Assembly: GCF_020905375.1 (NCBI RefSeq)
Contig: NZ_JAJJBU010000007.1
Span: 1-64,000 of the forward strand
Length of the DNA stretch: 64,000 nt
Source: Arthrobacter cryoconiti
GTDB taxonomy: Bacteria; Actinomycetota; Actinomycetes; Actinomycetales; Micrococcaceae
Direction of reading: 5' to 3'
Shown: positions 1 to 9,022 of the stretch, piece after piece
How the letters are laid out: each line of letters begins with the position of its first letter
How positions within the stretch are numbered: position 1 is the first letter of the stretch
Program-made: the position numbers and the translations under genes
Notes under the pieces: model-generated
What the model saw: only the letters and a program-made list of their open reading frames with translations
What the model was told of the DNA's origin: nothing
Databases searched by the model: none

Positions 1-10
1 GCTGCTCGTT

Positions 11-156
11 CTAGCCCCCCGATATGCCCGAACGTACGTCAACGTAAGGTGTGGGCGTGCAAACGCGGTGTGGTGGCGTGAAATTTCACGCCACCTCACC
101 GCTTTGGCACGCCCTCACGTTACGTTGACGTACGTTCGGGCATCTCGGGGCGCTAG
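11..156. repeat. 146-bp gapless near-perfect palindrome
   Basis: Two 73-nt arms meet at 83/84 with no spacer (centre AAATTT). Comparing the left arm with the reverse complement of the right arm gives 7 mismatches in 73. Both ends carry CTAG, and the right end runs four bases into the last codons of the neighbouring minus-strand gene, covering its stop codon. As RNA it would form one very long hairpin. There is no T-run beside it and no reading frame inside, so it could be an extreme terminator, a MITE-like or REP-like element, or a protein-binding cruciform. Confidence 0.9.
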
Positions 157-854
157 ATCGAGCAGCCGTCCGGGCCGCACACCTCTGCGTCGGCGCCATC
201 CGCGAGAATCGTCAGCGGATGGCCCTCCTGCCAGGCTTCATTGAGTGCTTGGGCGAACGTTTCCGCAGGCTGCGCGCCGGAGATCCCGTATTTGTTGTCA
301 ATGACGAAGAATGGCACGCCTGTCACTCCGATGGCGCGGGCCTGGGCGAAGTCCGCGCGTACTTCCTCCGCGTACATATCGGTATCCAAGGCGTCGTTGA
401 TTTCGGTTGCAGAGAGGCCGGCAGCAGTTCCTGTCCGGACCAGGAATTCGCGGGCGCCGATGTCTTCCCCATGCTCAAAGTGGCCTGAGAGGAGGGCTTC
501 CTTGACGGCGTCGGACTTGCCGTGCGCGGCCGCGAGATGGAGCAACTGATGGGCGTTGAAGCTATTCGCCACCACCAGGTTTTCAAATTTATAGTTCAGG
601 CCCTCCCCCTTTGCCTGCTCCAGGACGTTGCCGAGCATTCCCGCCAGCTGCTCGCGGTCCATGCCCTTCCGTTCAACTAGGTAATCCAGCTCAGTGCCGT
701 CATAGTGCTCGGGAAGAGTCGGGTCCAGCTGGTAACTGCGCCACTGCACTTCCACGGAGTCCTTGTGCGCAAAAGCGTTGAGTGCGCTCTCAAAACGACG
801 CTTGCCAATGAAGCACCAGGGACACGCGACGTCGGAGTAGATTTCAATCTTCAT
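153..854 (-). CDS. DsbA/FrnE family thiol oxidoreductase
   Basis: A 233-residue thioredoxin-fold protein of the FrnE/DsbA type (2-hydroxychromene-2-carboxylate isomerase-like superfamily). The redox motif C-P-W-C lies at residues 11-14, directly after the first beta strand (KIEIYSDVACPWC), and the helical insertion expected for FrnE follows. The cis-proline region is readable as GVTGVPFFVI near residue 185. There is no signal peptide, so it is probably cytoplasmic. I start at the ATG at 854; a TTG at 869 would only add five unlikely residues. The C-terminus carries an extra Cys pair (EVCGPDGCSI), which could be a second redox site or metal site. The stop codon lies inside a long palindrome. 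The family is clear, the substrate is not. Confidence 0.85.
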   Translation of the reverse strand: MKIEIYSDVACPWCFIGKRRFESALNAFAHKDSVEVQWRSYQLDPTLPEHYDGTELDYLVERKGMDREQLAGMLGNVLEQAKGEGLNYKFENLVVANSFNAHQLLHLAAAHGKSDAVKEALLSGHFEHGEDIGAREFLVRTGTAAGLSATEINDALDTDMYAEEVRADFAQARAIGVTGVPFFVIDNKYGISGAQPAETFAQALNEAWQEGHPLTILADGADAEVCGPDGCSI

Positions 855-1079
855 ACTGTCGCAAACCAAGACGGGTCAACAGATATTCCGGGAGCCCGGG
901 ACGCGTGACACTCCGGCGGCGCCCGTACTGCCCGGCACAAGGAAAGGGTAGGAGAGAACAATGTTTACAAGGAAACACTGCCTTCTCCCACCCTTTCTTC
1001 TGCTTGCTTTGAGGCTGGTTCACCGGGGCCCGGGGATCGGGCAAGTAGTGGCGGATAATCCGGTAGGAACCAACCAAAC

Positions 1080-2741
1080 TTAGGCGGCGGTGAGAACTGG
1101 TATCTTTGCCGTTTCTTTCTCAGGGGTTTCGTGCAGGTAATTTTCGTAGGCGGAGAGGGTGAGGAAAGCCGGGAAGTCCTCGCCTAGTGCCACGGCCTCG
1201 AAGATTTCCACGGCGTCCTCGAACCTGTCGGCGTCGAAGCGTGGCATCTTCTCAAATTCCTCTTCCAGCATCTCCTTGACCCAGTCGAAGGTGATGATCT
1301 CGCCTTCGTCGGTGATCGCCTGGCTGTGAATCCACTGCCAGATTTGGGACCGGGAGATTTCAGCGGTGGCTGCGTCTTCCATGAGGTTATTCAGGGCGAC
1401 GGCGCCGTGGCCGCGCAGCCAAGACTCGATGTACTGGATGCCAACCCAGATGTTGTCGCGGATACCCTGTTCAGTGATCCGTCCTTGCGTGCCCGCAACA
1501 TCTAGCAGCGCACGGTCATCAAGTTCAACGTCTTCGCGTAGACGGCTAATCTGGTTCGGGTTCCAGCCCAAAACGTCGTCGAAGACTGCCATTGCCACGG
1601 GCACCAGGTCCGGGTGTGCAACCCAAGAGCCGTCAAAGCCGTCATTGGCTTCCCGGGTCTTATCCGCACGAACTTTCTCCATGGCGTTGGCGTTGGCCTC
1701 GGGATCACGGCGGTTAGGCACAAACGCCGACATGCCTCCAATGGCCATGGCACCTCGACGGTGGCAGGCCCGCACCAACTGTTCGGTATAGGCACGCATG
1801 AACGGCGCTGTCATCGTGATCTGGTTCCGGTCCGGCAGGACGAAACGCGGCCCACGGGTTCGGAAGTTCTTGATGACGGAGAACAGGTAGTCCCAGCGTC
1901 CGGCGTTCAACCCTGACGCATGATCGCGCAGTTCATAGAGGATCTCTTCCATCTCGAACGCAGCCGTGATGGTCTCGATCAAGACGGTGGCGCGGATGGT
2001 GCCCTGCGGGATACCCAGTAGGTCTTGGGCTTGAATGAAAATGTCATTCCACAGCCGGGCTTCTAGGTGGTTTTCGATCTTCGGCAGGTAAAAGTACGGG
2101 CCTTTACCCTGGGCGATGAGCCGGCGCGCATTATGGAAGAAGAACAGACCAAAATCGACGATCCCACCGGCCATCGGCTTTCCGTTGATGAGCAGGTGCT
2201 TTTCCGGCAGGTGCCAACCACGTGGACGTACCACAATGGTGGGCAGCTCACCGGCGGCCAACTTGTATTCCTTGCCTTCGGGACTGGTGAAATCGATCCG
2301 GCGTTCCAAAGCATCGATCAGGTTCACCTGGCCACGGATAACGTTGCCCCACGTGGGGGTGGAGGAGTCCTCCATATCCGCCAACCACACCTTCGCCCCT
2401 GAGTTCAAGGCGTTGATGGTCATCTTGCGGTCTACTGGTCCGGTAATCTCCACGCGGCGATCTTCCAAGCCCGGTGCGGGAGGTGCAACACGCCAGTGCG
2501 GGTCTTCACGTATGGGGGAGGTGTGGGCCAAGTAGCGAGGATCCGAGCCGCTAAGGATTTGCGTGCGGCGGGTTTTTCTAGCAGCGAGCAACTCCGTCCG
2601 GCGCGCCGTCGTGGTGCGGTTGAGGGCGGCAATGAAATCCAGAGCTTCGGGGGTCAGGATTTCTTCTTGGCGGTGGATGGGCGGTGCTGTCAATGTGATG
2701 CCATTGAACGTTATTCCGTTCAGGCTGTTTGTTGAGTTCAT
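1080..2741 (-). CDS. aceB: Malate synthase A
   Basis: A 553-residue malate synthase of the A isoform (about 530-560 residues; the G isoform is over 700). It condenses glyoxylate with acetyl-CoA to malate in the glyoxylate shunt. Recognisable blocks are [15 protein letters not shown], which carries the conserved acidic patch, the arginine-rich VVRPRGWHL, the [17 protein letters not shown] segment with the Mg-binding Glu, and GLNAGRWDY. It lies downstream of aceA on the same strand, with 112 nt between them that hold a palindrome, so co-expression with partial termination is plausible. The start at the ATG at 2741 gives the expected N-terminus for the family. Confidence 0.97.
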   Translation of the reverse strand: MNSTNSLNGITFNGITLTAPPIHRQEEILTPEALDFIAALNRTTTARRTELLAARKTRRTQILSGSDPRYLAHTSPIREDPHWRVAPPAPGLEDRRVEITGPVDRKMTINALNSGAKVWLADMEDSSTPTWGNVIRGQVNLIDALERRIDFTSPEGKEYKLAAGELPTIVVRPRGWHLPEKHLLINGKPMAGGIVDFGLFFFHNARRLIAQGKGPYFYLPKIENHLEARLWNDIFIQAQDLLGIPQGTIRATVLIETITAAFEMEEILYELRDHASGLNAGRWDYLFSVIKNFRTRGPRFVLPDRNQITMTAPFMRAYTEQLVRACHRRGAMAIGGMSAFVPNRRDPEANANAMEKVRADKTREANDGFDGSWVAHPDLVPVAMAVFDDVLGWNPNQISRLREDVELDDRALLDVAGTQGRITEQGIRDNIWVGIQYIESWLRGHGAVALNNLMEDAATAEISRSQIWQWIHSQAITDEGEIITFDWVKEMLEEEFEKMPRFDADRFEDAVEIFEAVALGEDFPAFLTLSAYENYLHETPEKETAKIPVLTAA

Positions 2742-2762
2742 GGGACGTGCTCCAAGTCTGGT

Positions 2763-2836
2763 TCAACTGACCCGCAGAAAACGGCGAAAATTCACGATTT
2801 TGCCGTGATTTTCGGCGTTTTCTGCGGGTCAGTTGA
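2763..2836. repeat. 74-bp palindrome between aceA and aceB
   Basis: The outer 20 or so bases of each arm are perfect inverted copies (TCAACTGACCCGCAGAAAAC on the plus strand). The inner part is inverted with one mismatch and a one-base bulge around a short loop near 2799. It occupies most of the aceA-aceB gap. In RNA it forms a strong hairpin and may act as a terminator or processing site that makes aceA more abundant than aceB. A dispersed repeat is the alternative. No second copy is seen in this window. Confidence 0.8.
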
Positions 2837-2853
2837 GTGGGAGTGAGGGAAGG

Positions 2854-4176
2854 TTAGTGGAACTGCGCGGCTTCTGTGGAGCCTGCCAATGCGAGGGTGC
2901 CACTGTTTGGGTTCAGTGCGCTCGCCACCAGATCGAAGTAGCCTGTGCCGACTTCGCGTTGGTGCTTGGTTGCGGTGTAGCCGCGGTCTTCGGAGGCAAA
3001 TTCGCGCTCCTGCAGTTCGACGTAGGAGCTCATGCCATTGCGGGCGTAACCATGGGCAAGGTCAAACATCGAGTGGTTCAGGGAATGGAAACCAGCCAGC
3101 GTGATGAACTGGAAGGTGAATCCCATGGCGCCAAGTTCGCGTTGGAACTTCGCGATGGTTTCGTCATCCAAATGCTTTTTCCAGTTGAACGACGGCGAGC
3201 AGTTGTAGGCGAGCATCTGGTCCGGGAATTCAGCCTTGACGGCTTCGGCGAACTTCTTCGCGTGTTCCAGGTCAGGGGTGCCGGTCTCCATCCAGATGAG
3301 GTCTGAAAAGGGAGCGTAAGCGCGGGCACGGGCAATGCACGGCTCAATTCCGTTGCGGACTTTATAAAAACCGTCCGCGGTGCGTTCGCCGGTTAAGAAT
3401 GGTTTGTCGAGTTCGTCGACGTCGGAGGTGATGAGGGTGGCGGCCTCGGCGTCTGTGCGGGCGATGATGACGGACGGGACACCGGCGACGTCGGCTGCTA
3501 GCCGTGCGGCGTTCAACGTGCGGACATGTTGTTTGGTGGGGATGAGGACCTTGCCACCAAGGTGACCGCACTTCTTTTCGCTAGCCAGTTGATCTTCCCA
3601 GTGGACGCCTGACGCGCCGGAATCGATCATGGACTTCATCAGCTCGTAGGCGTTGAGCGGGCCGCCAAAGCCGGCTTCGGCATCGGCCACGATCGGCACC
3701 AGCCAATCTTCAACGCTCTGGATGCCCTCGGAGAACTCGATCTGGTCTGCTCGGAGCAGGGCATTGTTGATGCGACGGACTACCTTGGGTACCGAGTCCA
3801 CGGGGTAGAGGGACTGGTCTGGGTAGGTGTTTCCGTTGGAATTGGCGTCGGCGGCGACCTGCCAGCCGGAAAGGTAGACAGCCTTCAGGCCGGCCTTGAC
3901 CTGCTGAACCGCTTGATTGCCGGTCAGTGCACCGAGTGCGTTGGTGTAGGCGCCTGGCTCGCCGTTGCGCAGTTGATCCCAGAGTTTTTCTGAACCGCGG
4001 CGGGCCAAGGTGTGTTCTTCAGTGACCCTACCGCGGAGCTTGACGACGTCGGCTGCGCTGTAGGAGCGCGTCACGCCTTCCCAGCGGGGATTGGCAGCCC
4101 ACTCGAGTTCAAGGTCGGAAGCGGCTTCGACGATTGACTTCTCCGGTGTCTTTGCGGATTCAAATGCTGCGCACAT
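2854..4176 (-). CDS. aceA: Isocitrate lyase
   Basis: A 440-residue isocitrate lyase that splits isocitrate into succinate and glyoxylate, the first glyoxylate-shunt step. The signature K-K-C-G-H is at residues 201-205, with Cys203 as the catalytic base. Other family blocks are [22 protein letters not shown] (Mg-binding Asp residues), RTDAEAA and YNCSPSFNW. The length is typical of the bacterial short form. The start ATG at 4176 is preceded on the minus strand by a purine-rich AAAGGAGC Shine-Dalgarno. It is divergent from the RamB-like regulator, matching the acetate-control arrangement known in corynebacteria. Confidence 0.98.
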   Translation of the reverse strand: MCAAFESAKTPEKSIVEAASDLELEWAANPRWEGVTRSYSAADVVKLRGRVTEEHTLARRGSEKLWDQLRNGEPGAYTNALGALTGNQAVQQVKAGLKAVYLSGWQVAADANSNGNTYPDQSLYPVDSVPKVVRRINNALLRADQIEFSEGIQSVEDWLVPIVADAEAGFGGPLNAYELMKSMIDSGASGVHWEDQLASEKKCGHLGGKVLIPTKQHVRTLNAARLAADVAGVPSVIIARTDAEAATLITSDVDELDKPFLTGERTADGFYKVRNGIEPCIARARAYAPFSDLIWMETGTPDLEHAKKFAEAVKAEFPDQMLAYNCSPSFNWKKHLDDETIAKFQRELGAMGFTFQFITLAGFHSLNHSMFDLAHGYARNGMSSYVELQEREFASEDRGYTATKHQREVGTGYFDLVASALNPNSGTLALAGSTEAAQFH

Positions 4177-4288
4177 GCTGGTCGCTCCTTTGCGATTTTC
4201 AGGTCCTTCGAGGCCCTGGAAGGGTGTTCCTTCTTCGTGATTTCAACTATTCCGGGCTTTTCAGGTACTCGCTAGGGGTAATTAGTGG

Positions 4289-4300
4289 AAAGATTTGCAC
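4289..4300. promoter_or_regulatory. Possible RamB-type site in aceA/regulator gap
   Basis: The sequence AAAGATTTGCAC lies between the divergent aceA and RamB-like genes. It resembles the corynebacterial RamB core (AAAGTTTGCAAA as I remember it) with one extra base. It is offered only because the adjacent gene encodes a RamB-like protein. A chance match is quite possible. Confidence 0.2.
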
Positions 4301-4321
4301 TTCTTCCCTTATGCTCAAGAA

Positions 4322-5818
4322 ATGAACAATGCAGGATGGAATCTCACCCCGGTCCGGTCTCGGGAAATCGAAAATGCTGCCATGGGCGAAGAACTCGACG
4401 TGATCGCTCTGGGTCGGCGGGTGCGCTATCTGCGCAAAAAGCTTGGCATGACGCTGGACGATTTGAGCGCAAAGGTCGGGGCTGCGCCGTCGCAGCTTTC
4501 ATTGATTGAAAACGGCAAACGCGAGCCCAAACTAACTCTGCTGACACGTCTCTCCGGAGCCCTTGGCTTGGGTCTTGATCAATTGCTTGAGGCAGAGCCG
4601 CCCAACCGCAGGGCAGCACTGGAAATTGAATTGGAACGCGCCCAACGAGGACCACTGTATGAGTCGCTGGGACTGCCCAAAGTTCGCGTCAGCTCGCGGC
4701 TTTCGATGGATATTTTGGAATCACTAGTGGGCTTGCAACATGAGCTTGAGCGGCGTCTGGACGAGCAGTCCGCCACACCGGAGGAGGCCCGGCGGGCCAA
4801 TAACGAATTACGGCTGGAGATGCGCGGACGCAACAACTATTACCCGGACATTGAACGCCAGGCCCAGGACTTACTGGCTGCGGTGGGGCATGACCGCGGG
4901 CCGCTCTCACATCACGTGGCCGCAGACATTGCCGAGCACCTAGGGTTTGACCTGCATTATGTGGGGGATCTGCCTCATTCCACCCGGTCCGTGACGGATT
5001 TGAAGAATCACCGTATTTATCTCACACAAGGCCAGCGTTCCGATCACGACCCCCGTTCGGTACTGCTCCAGGCTCTGGGCCACTACGTTTTGGGTCATCA
5101 GACACCGCGGAACTATGCAGACTTTTTACGTCAGCGCGTCTATACCAACTATTTTGCTGCCTCACTTTTGATGCCTGAGCGGGCCACCGTCGACTTCCTC
5201 AAGGAGGCCAAGGCCGCCAAGGAATTGGCCATCGAGGACATTCGGGACGCTTTTGCTGTCTCCTATGAAACGGCGGCGCACCGCTTTACAAATCTGGCAA
5301 CCGAACACTTGGGTATCACCACGCACTTTCAAAAAGTGCATGAGTCAGGGATTATTCACAAGGCTTATGAGAACGACGGCGTCAACTTTCCAGCCGATCA
5401 CACCGGGGCCATTGAGGGACAGGCCGTGTGCCGGTTCTGGACCTCCAGAGCCGTTTTTGAGGTGCCCGATAAATTCCGTGCCTTCAATCAGTACACGGAT
5501 ACGGCGGTGGGTACGTACTGGTGCACCGCCCGCACGGAACGTCATTCCTCCGGGGAATACTCACTCAGCATCGGAATACCATACGCCGAGGTGAAATGGT
5601 TCCGGGGCCGGGATACTACCGAACGATCGACCTCAAAGTGTCCGGACCCGTCATGCTGCCGGCGCCCCCCAGCGGAATTGTCGGCACAGTGGGCCGGTCA
5701 AGCCTGGCCGTCAACACGAGCCAACTCACATCTGCTCGCAGCCATGCCTCAAGGAGCGTTCCCTGGCGTGGATGAGACGGAAGTTTACAAATTTCTTTCG
5801 GCCCATGCCGAACGCTGA
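4322..5818 (+). CDS. RamB-like XRE/ImmA-IrrE family regulator
   Basis: A cytoplasmic transcription factor of about 498 residues. The N-terminal HTH_3 domain is at about residues 28-90 (GRRVRYLRKKLGMTLDDLSA...SQLSLIENGKREP). A middle ImmA/IrrE-like domain at about 190-320 and a C-terminal short-chain-fatty-acyl-type domain with a Cys cluster (CPDPSCC) follow. This is the layout of RamB and of propionate/acetate regulators. In the IrrE region the HExxH motif is degraded to Q-A-L-G-H (residues 250-254), so peptidase activity is unlikely and ligand sensing is more probable. It is divergent from aceA, so regulation of aceA/aceB by acetyl-CoA or acyl-CoA status is the natural inference. Starts at 4322 (MNNAG) or 4383 (MGEEL) are both possible. 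Confidence 0.85.
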   Translation: MNNAGWNLTPVRSREIENAAMGEELDVIALGRRVRYLRKKLGMTLDDLSAKVGAAPSQLSLIENGKREPKLTLLTRLSGALGLGLDQLLEAEPPNRRAALEIELERAQRGPLYESLGLPKVRVSSRLSMDILESLVGLQHELERRLDEQSATPEEARRANNELRLEMRGRNNYYPDIERQAQDLLAAVGHDRGPLSHHVAADIAEHLGFDLHYVGDLPHSTRSVTDLKNHRIYLTQGQRSDHDPRSVLLQALGHYVLGHQTPRNYADFLRQRVYTNYFAASLLMPERATVDFLKEAKAAKELAIEDIRDAFAVSYETAAHRFTNLATEHLGITTHFQKVHESGIIHKAYENDGVNFPADHTGAIEGQAVCRFWTSRAVFEVPDKFRAFNQYTDTAVGTYWCTARTERHSSGEYSLSIGIPYAEVKWFRGRDTTERSTSKCPDPSCCRRPPAELSAQWAGQAWPSTRANSHLLAAMPQGAFPGVDETEVYKFLSAHAER

Positions 5819-5880
5819 CAACAGCGCCTAATCACAAAAAACCTAACCATAAACGCCCGACAAAAAATGGGAGCACCCCT

Positions 5881-6885
5881 ATGAAACACTCCGTCATCAT
5901 GGATGTAGACACCGGCATTGACGATGCCATGGCGATTATGTTCGCCGTCAAACACCCAGACATTGACGTCAAGGCGATCAGTTGCGTCTGTGGCAACGTC
6001 AGCGTTGATAACGTCGTAAAAAATACCCTCAAAATCCTTGATGTTCTCAACGCTCCCACTATCCCGGTTGCAGCGGGCGCCGTCCGTCCGCTGATCGAAG
6101 AGGCACGCAGCGCGGCCCATGTGCATGGGGCGGGCGGGCTGGGGGATGTGAATCTGCCAGCAAGCTCACGTCAGGGGCAGCCCATCCATGCTGTTGAAAT
6201 GATGCGCCACATGCTTACGGAGTCGCTCACACCGATCACGATCGTAGCTCTGGCGCCCATGACGAACCTGGCCCTATTGCTGCGCACCTACCCCGAGTGC
6301 GCTGCGAAGATCGAACGGATCTTGTTCATGGGAGGTTCGGCATCGGTGGGAAACGCCACTGCCGTGGCGGAGTTCAACGTCTGGCACGACCCTGAGGCCG
6401 CCCACATTGTTCTCAACAGCGGGGTACCCCTGACGATGTATGGTCTGGACGTGTTTAACACGGTAGGCCTGGACGCTGAGCGTGTCAGAGTTCTGGCAGC
6501 CTCGGATAAGCATATTGCGCAGGTTTTAGGCGGTTTGCTGTCCTTCCAATTCCCCGGGGAAGAAGAAGCGCAAGAGAGCAGTCGCAGGCTTATCGGCGAC
6601 GCCGGGGCAGTGTGCGCCCTTGTTGCCGGTGATCTGATGGTCCGGGAGTCATTCCCCGTCCAGGTCCAGCTTGCCCAGGGGGCTAACCGGGGACAGACCA
6701 TAGTGGATCGTCGCGTCCATATCGGTGAAGACACCATCCACGGAACAGCAAGCGCTTGGCCCGTGGTTGAGGTGGTACTTTCCGCCGACGTCGACAAGGT
6801 CCTGGAACTGTTTTTCACAACGCTCGGAATCACAACGCCCGGAATCAAAACGCTCGGAGCGCCTGCCGCAGGAAGCACGCTGTAA
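5881..6885 (+). CDS. Inosine-uridine preferring nucleoside hydrolase
   Basis: A 334-residue nucleoside hydrolase (IunH/RihABC family) that cleaves the N-glycosidic bond of ribonucleosides. The calcium-binding signature DVDTGIDDA occupies residues 8-16. The conserved family block ILFMGGSASVGNATAVAEFNVW... follows, where the Asn-Asp residues bind ribose and Ca. The second Asp of the metal site is expected near GDAGAVCAL. There is no signal peptide, so it acts in the cytoplasm. The ATG at 5881 has GGGAG eight bases upstream. It precedes an SDR gene by 85 nt. The base preference cannot be told from sequence. Confidence 0.93.
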   Translation: MKHSVIMDVDTGIDDAMAIMFAVKHPDIDVKAISCVCGNVSVDNVVKNTLKILDVLNAPTIPVAAGAVRPLIEEARSAAHVHGAGGLGDVNLPASSRQGQPIHAVEMMRHMLTESLTPITIVALAPMTNLALLLRTYPECAAKIERILFMGGSASVGNATAVAEFNVWHDPEAAHIVLNSGVPLTMYGLDVFNTVGLDAERVRVLAASDKHIAQVLGGLLSFQFPGEEEAQESSRRLIGDAGAVCALVAGDLMVRESFPVQVQLAQGANRGQTIVDRRVHIGEDTIHGTASAWPVVEVVLSADVDKVLELFFTTLGITTPGIKTLGAPAAGSTL

Positions 6886-6935
6886 ACCCCGAACCCTTGA
6901 CCGCCGCCGCGATCCACAGCATGCTGGCAAGTACC

Positions 6936-6954
6936 CGCCAGTAACTAGCTGGCG
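6936..6954. promoter_or_regulatory. Short dyad upstream of SDR gene
   Basis: CGCCAG and CTGGCG form a perfect 6-bp dyad around TAACTAG, 17 nt before the SDR start codon. It could be an operator or a small RNA hairpin; nothing else supports a function. Confidence 0.25.
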
Positions 6955-6970
6955 TGTGGAAGGGGATCCC

Positions 6971-7744
6971 ATGGATTCACAATGCCAAAGGCTACGCGGC
7001 AAGATCGCCATCGTCACGGGAGCCAGTCGCGGGATCGGACTGGCCATTGCCGAAAGGCTAGTGGCGGAGGGTGCCCGCGTCTGCCTAACAGCACGCGGCG
7101 AGGATGCGCTGGCTGATGCTGTGGCAACATTCCCAGCAGGTGCGGCCATCGGCGTTGCCGGACACGCGGATGAGGCGAACCATCGCGCACAGGTGCTGGA
7201 CGCCGTCGTACGTGAATTTGGGGGGCTGGATATCCTGGTCAACAATGCCGGCATCAATCCCGCGTACGGCCCGCTGGAGTCGGCGGATCTAGATGCGGCT
7301 CGCAAGATCTTGGACGTGAACGTGCTGGCCACGCTCGCTTGGACGCAGGGGGCGCTGGGACATCGCGGACTGCATTTTCGCGAGCGGCGCGGGACGGTGG
7401 TGAACGTGTCATCGGTCAGTGCGCAGGTTCCGGCTGCTGGCATTGGTCTTTACGGCATCAGCAAGGCCGCCGTTTCCCATCTGACCCGGACCTTGGCGGC
7501 GGAACTCGCCCCGGAGATCCGGGTGAACGCCGTGGCCCCGGCTGTGGTCAAGACCAAATTTGCCAGCGCACTCTATGAAGGGCGCGAGGAACAGGTGGCC
7601 GCGAGTTACCCTCTTCAACGTTTAGGCACGCCCGACGACGTCGCCTCGGCAGTAGCGTTCCTCGCCTGCGCAGATGCTTCCTGGATCACAGGGCAGGTGT
7701 TGGTGCTCGACGGCGGCCTGCTTAACACCAGCAGTATCGGCTAA
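6971..7744 (+). CDS. SDR family oxidoreductase (FabG-like)
   Basis: A 257-residue classical short-chain dehydrogenase/reductase. The cofactor motif TGASRGIG is at about residues 17-24, followed by the structural NNAG, the catalytic Ser in NVSSVSAQ and the catalytic pair Y-G-I-S-K. The C-terminal ITGQVLVLDGG is typical. The Arg in LTARG after the second strand favours NADP(H). I start at the ATG at 6971, which has GGAAGGGG seven bases upstream; the open frame continues further 5' but lacks SDR sequence there. It precedes an acyl-CoA dehydrogenase by 30 nt, so an acyl-CoA or hydroxyacyl substrate is likely. Confidence 0.9.
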   Translation: MDSQCQRLRGKIAIVTGASRGIGLAIAERLVAEGARVCLTARGEDALADAVATFPAGAAIGVAGHADEANHRAQVLDAVVREFGGLDILVNNAGINPAYGPLESADLDAARKILDVNVLATLAWTQGALGHRGLHFRERRGTVVNVSSVSAQVPAAGIGLYGISKAAVSHLTRTLAAELAPEIRVNAVAPAVVKTKFASALYEGREEQVAASYPLQRLGTPDDVASAVAFLACADASWITGQVLVLDGGLLNTSSIG

Positions 7745-7774
7745 GAATTTTTCTTCCACAGTCAGGAGTCGTCC

Positions 7775-9022
7775 GTGCAGAGAACACATTCGTCTGGTCT
7801 GGATCCATCCGAAGTTGAGGATCTTCGCCTTCGCACCCGTGAGTTCATTCGCGGCCCCGTCATGGACGCGGAACCGCGGCCCGGACAGGCGCTGAACCTT
7901 GCGGTACGGCGCGAACTGGGGGCGGCTGCCAAGGTTGCGGGCGTTTATGCTCCGCACGTTGCCCGTGAATACGGCGGACAAGGCCTGGCCGTGGAGCAGT
8001 GGTCCGGCGTGTTTCAAGAGGCGGGCTATTCCCCGATCGGGCCAGCTGTGCTCAACTGCATGGCACCGGATGAGGGCAATATGCACATGCTCGCGTTGCT
8101 TGGAACGGAGCAACAAAAGCGTGATTATCTCCTTCCCCTGGCAGGAGGCGAGGCGACGTCCTGCTTCGCCATGTCCGAGCCCCACCCGGGGGCTGGATCT
8201 GATCCGGAGGCGCTGTCCACCACGGCGGCTCCGGCCGTGGGCGGTTGGATCATCAACGGGCACAAGCGTTTCATCAGCGGAGCCATGTTTGCCGGGTTCG
8301 TCATTGTGATGGCCCGCACCGCGGCTACGGAAAACGCTCCCGCGGGGGCCACCATGTTCCTGGTGAATATGGACACCCCCGGCGTTACGCTGGGCGCCCC
8401 CATTCACACCATGGACAGGTACCTCCCCGGCGGGCACCCGCATGTTGAGTTCGACGGCGTCAAGGTCCTGGGCTCGGCCGTCCTGGGTGAGGTGGGGCGT
8501 GCGTTCGCGCATGCGCAGCTTCGACTGGGCCCGGCCCGGCTAACTCATTGCATGCGCTGGTTGGGCTTGGCTCGGCGCGCCCATGACATCGCCATGGACA
8601 GGACCAATACCCGGAATATTTTTGGCTCGCACATTTCGGAGTTGGGCATTGCCCAGGACATGATCGCTTCTTCGGTTATTGATATTGAGAGCTCCGACGC
8701 GATCATTGCCAAGTGTGCCGCGCTACTTGCTAGTGATCCTAAGGCGGGATCAGCGCTCTCCTCGGTGGCTAAGGTGCACTGTTCGGAGGCCGTCTACCGT
8801 GTCATTGACCGCTCTTTGCAACTGTGCGGTGGGGACGGGGTCAGTGACGGGCTTCCATTGGCCCAATATCTCAACGAGGTGCGCCCCTTTAGGATCTATG
8901 ACGGTTCCACGGAAACTCACAAATGGGCCATTGCACGGCGGGCCACCAAGTCTCGGCGTCAGAGTGTTGAAGCTGGAGAGCCCTTCTTGGGCTCGGTGCG
9001 ATTCTATGAAGGGGGACGCTGA
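7775..9022 (+). CDS. Acyl-CoA dehydrogenase family protein (ACAD10/11-like)
   Basis: A 415-residue FAD flavoprotein of the acyl-CoA dehydrogenase family. N-terminal helical, middle beta (CFAMSEPHPGAGSDP, the FAD/acyl-binding loop) and C-terminal helical domains are recognisable, ending with RIYDGSTETHKWAIARR. The catalytic Glu common to many ACADs is not obvious at its usual place, as in the ACAD10/11 branch. The start is a GTG at 7775 with CAGGAG upstream. The stop overlaps the next gene, a kinase-like APH protein, by one base (TGATG). That pairing is the hallmark of ACAD10/11-type modules for 4-hydroxyacyl-CoA breakdown. Confidence 0.9.
   Translation: MQRTHSSGLDPSEVEDLRLRTREFIRGPVMDAEPRPGQALNLAVRRELGAAAKVAGVYAPHVAREYGGQGLAVEQWSGVFQEAGYSPIGPAVLNCMAPDEGNMHMLALLGTEQQKRDYLLPLAGGEATSCFAMSEPHPGAGSDPEALSTTAAPAVGGWIINGHKRFISGAMFAGFVIVMARTAATENAPAGATMFLVNMDTPGVTLGAPIHTMDRYLPGGHPHVEFDGVKVLGSAVLGEVGRAFAHAQLRLGPARLTHCMRWLGLARRAHDIAMDRTNTRNIFGSHISELGIAQDMIASSVIDIESSDAIIAKCAALLASDPKAGSALSSVAKVHCSEAVYRVIDRSLQLCGGDGVSDGLPLAQYLNEVRPFRIYDGSTETHKWAIARRATKSRRQSVEAGEPFLGSVRFYEGGR

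Noticed and set aside
844-1077. 77-codon minus-strand frame between the FrnE-like gene and aceB
   Set aside because: Basic, low-complexity translation without a convincing start; overlaps the start of the FrnE-like gene.
7622-8512. 296-codon minus-strand frame opposite the SDR and acyl-CoA dehydrogenase genes
   Set aside because: No recognisable domain or ribosome site; the plus-strand genes it covers are complete and have all catalytic motifs.
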